64,000 nucleotides of DNA, taken from Brassica napus. Taxonomy: Eukaryota; Streptophyta; Magnoliopsida; Brassicales; Brassicaceae. Numbering within the stretch: position 1 is the stretch's first letter; every line of letters starts with the position of its first letter. The notes under the pieces were generated by a model. That model did not search any database and was not told the origin of the DNA. It saw only the letters and a program-made list of their open reading frames with translations. The position numbers and the translations under genes were made by a program. Positions 62,214 to 64,000 of this stretch are shown here, piece after piece. The stretch spans positions 372,001-436,000 of the forward strand of contig NC_063438.1 of assembly GCF_020379485.1 (NCBI RefSeq), read 5' to 3'.

Positions 62214-63995
62214 CGGAGACAACAAAGGTTCCAAACCTCTTTGACATTCATCATATGTTGGTGAAGGATGCAGATATGTATTAAAACAGTATTTTCATTT
62301 TTTTGAATTTTTTTCAAAATCTATGGGTTAACCCCCTACGAAAATATTGAATATTTCAGTAAATGTCATATATATTGAAGCCTATGGTCTTTAGTGTTGT
62401 TTTAAAATTCTAAACACATTCTACATTTGTATTAATCTATATTAAACTCTCTTTCATGGTACATGAGCATCGTTTTAATTTTTTTTAATTAATTTAGTAA
62501 AACTTCATAATATTCTATAAATTGGTGGACTAACCAATAGAAAATCGCTATTCTCTAGAAAAACGGAGACAACAAAGGTTTCAAATCTCGTTTACATTCA
62601 TCATATGTAAGTGAAGGATGCAACTATGCATTAAAGAAATATTTTTATTTTTTTTATGTTTTTTCAAAACCTATGAAAATATTGAGTTTTTCGGTAAATG
62701 ATCTATATACTGAAGCCTATGATCTTTAGTGTTGTTTTACAATTTCTAAACACATTCTATATTTGTATTAATGTATATTAAACTCTCTTTCATGGTACAT
62801 GAGCATCATTTTAATTTTTTGTCAGTTAGTTTATTAAAACTTCATAATATTCCCTAAATTGGTGGACTAACCACTAGAAAATCGCTATTCTCTAGAAAAA
62901 CGGAGACAACAAAGGTTCTAAACCTCTTTGAACTTCATCATATGTTAGTGTAGGATGCAAATATGCATTAAATTTTTTTTTTTTTTTTTTTTAATTTTTC
63001 TCAAAATCTATGGGTTAACACCACTACGAAAATATTGAGTTTTTAGGTAAATGCTCTATAAATTGAAGCATATGATCTTTAGTGTTGTTTTAAAATTTCT
63101 TAACACATTTTACATTTGTATTAATCTATGTTAACTCTCTTTCAAGGTACGTGAGCATCGTTTTATTTTTTTTTCAATTAATTTAGTAAAACTTCATAAT
63201 ACTCCCTAAATTGGTGGACTAACCATTAGAAAATCGCTATTCTCTAGATAACGGAGACAACAAAGGTTCCAAAACTCTTTGACCTTCATCATTTGTTAGT
63301 GTAGGATGCAAATATGCATTAAAAAATTATTTTCATATTTTTTAATTTTTCTCAAAATCTATGGGTTAACCCCTACGAAAATATTAAATTTTTCGGTAAA
63401 TGCCATATATACTGAAAACTATGATATTTAGTGTTGTTTTAAAATTTCTAAATACATTCTACATTTGTATTAATCTATATTAAACTCTCTTTCATGGTAC
63501 ATGAGCATTGTTTTAATTTTATTTTCAATTAATTTAGTAAAACTTCATAATACTCCCTAAATTGGTGAACTAACCACTAGAAAATTGTTATTCTCTAGAA
63601 AAACAGAGACAACAAAGGTTCCAAACCTTTTTGACCTTCATCACATGTTAGTGAATGATGCAGCTATGTATTAAAACAGTATTTTCATTTTTTTGAATTT
63701 TTCTCAAAATCTATGGGTTAACCCCTACGAAAATATTGAATATTTCACTAAATGCCATATATATTGAAGCCTATGGTCTTTAGTGTTGTTTTAAAATTTC
63801 TAAACACATTCTTCATTTGTATTAATCTATATTAAACTCTCTTTCATGGTACATGAGCATTGTTTTAATTTTGTTTTCAATTAATTTAGTAAAACTTCAT
63901 AATACTCCTTAAATTGGTGGACTAACCACTAGAAAATTGTCATTCTCTAGAAAAACGGAGACAACAAAGGTTCCAAACCTCTTTGACCTTCATCA
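62214..63995. repeat. Higher-order block, copy 2 (matches 58019-59800)
   Basis: It carries the same ordered variants as 58019-59800, with only scattered differences (for example TATTTTTTTT against TATGTTTTTT near 62655), twelve units downstream. This points to recent unequal exchange or a block duplication within the array. Confidence 0.85.
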
Positions 63996-64000
63996 CATGT

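Larger units (their letters stand above)
53945..64000. repeat. Satellite array, about 350-bp unit, about 29 copies, continues past window
   Basis: A conserved core (TCTAGAAAAACGGAGACAAC, variable in places) recurs near 53985, 54302, 54661, 54849, 55198, 55547, 55897, 56251, 56605, 56961, 57315, 57668, 58019, 58370, 58707, 59058, 59409, 59760, 60096, 60451, 60803, 61157, 61507, 61861, 62214, 62564, 62908, 63253, 63603 and 63955. From 55198 on, 25 steps average 350 bp (range 335-357). Each unit also has CTAAATTGGTGGACTAACCA, ATCTTTAGTGTTGTTTTAAA and CATGGTACATGAGCATCG. All units are AT-rich and non-coding. The first few are more diverged and one (54661-54849) is truncated to 188 bp. The family is not identified; a comparison with the roughly 350-bp subtelomeric repeats reported in Brassica would be the first test. 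Confidence 0.95.

Noticed and set aside
53945..64000. CRISPR-like array
   Set aside because: The units are about 350 bp, diverged and contiguous without short repeats and unique spacers, in a plant genome.

Overview
The window is nuclear DNA of a flowering plant of the mustard family (Brassicaceae), most likely the Brassica lineage. Intergenic DNA is AT-rich, most genes have GT-AG introns, and the proteins read as close relatives of Arabidopsis genes. From left to right, the genes I recognise match, from memory, the Arabidopsis order At2g47440 down to At2g47240: a TPR protein (cut by the window edge), CKI1, DIM1A, CP12-1, CGEP, At2g47370-like, At2g47360-like, At2g47350-like, RH24, UPB1, WRKY23 and a broken LACS1. 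Several genes I expect between these are missing, which fits loss after whole-genome multiplication. The locus numbers are recalled, not searched.

Layout. 1-10.4 kb: start of a TPR gene, then a long AT-rich gap with a 5'-truncated LINE (5.0-5.95 kb) and a degenerate direct duplication (8.4-9.3 kb). 10.5-32.6 kb: a compact block of eight intact genes (signalling kinase CKI1; rRNA dimethylase DIM1A; chloroplast proteins CP12-1 and CGEP, head to head; three little-characterised genes; splicing-type helicase RH24). This block also holds an 828-bp foldback transposon with a 9-bp target duplication and telomere-like repeats. 33.8-40.2 kb: a complete LINE with both ORFs open and a 15-bp target duplication. 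40.2-52.3 kb: gene-poor DNA with the root regulators UPB1 and WRKY23. 52.3-53.5 kb: a LACS1 pseudogene with two frameshifts and an internal deletion. 53.9-64 kb: a satellite array of about 350-bp units, in higher-order groups, running off the right edge.

The genes do not form one pathway. CP12-1 and CGEP share a 374-bp intergenic promoter region and both products act in chloroplasts. UPB1 and WRKY23 are neighbouring root-development regulators. CKI1 and DIM1A converge with 391 bp between their stops.

The least expected observation is a set of twelve tiny insertions, mostly in gene-poor DNA. Each has a 10-19 bp direct duplication flanking only about 6-24 nt that carry a homopolymer A (or T) tract next to one copy. 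They look like the extreme short end of LINE-type retroposition. The foldback element, the full-length LINE and the higher-order satellite next to a broken gene are the other points worth a second look.
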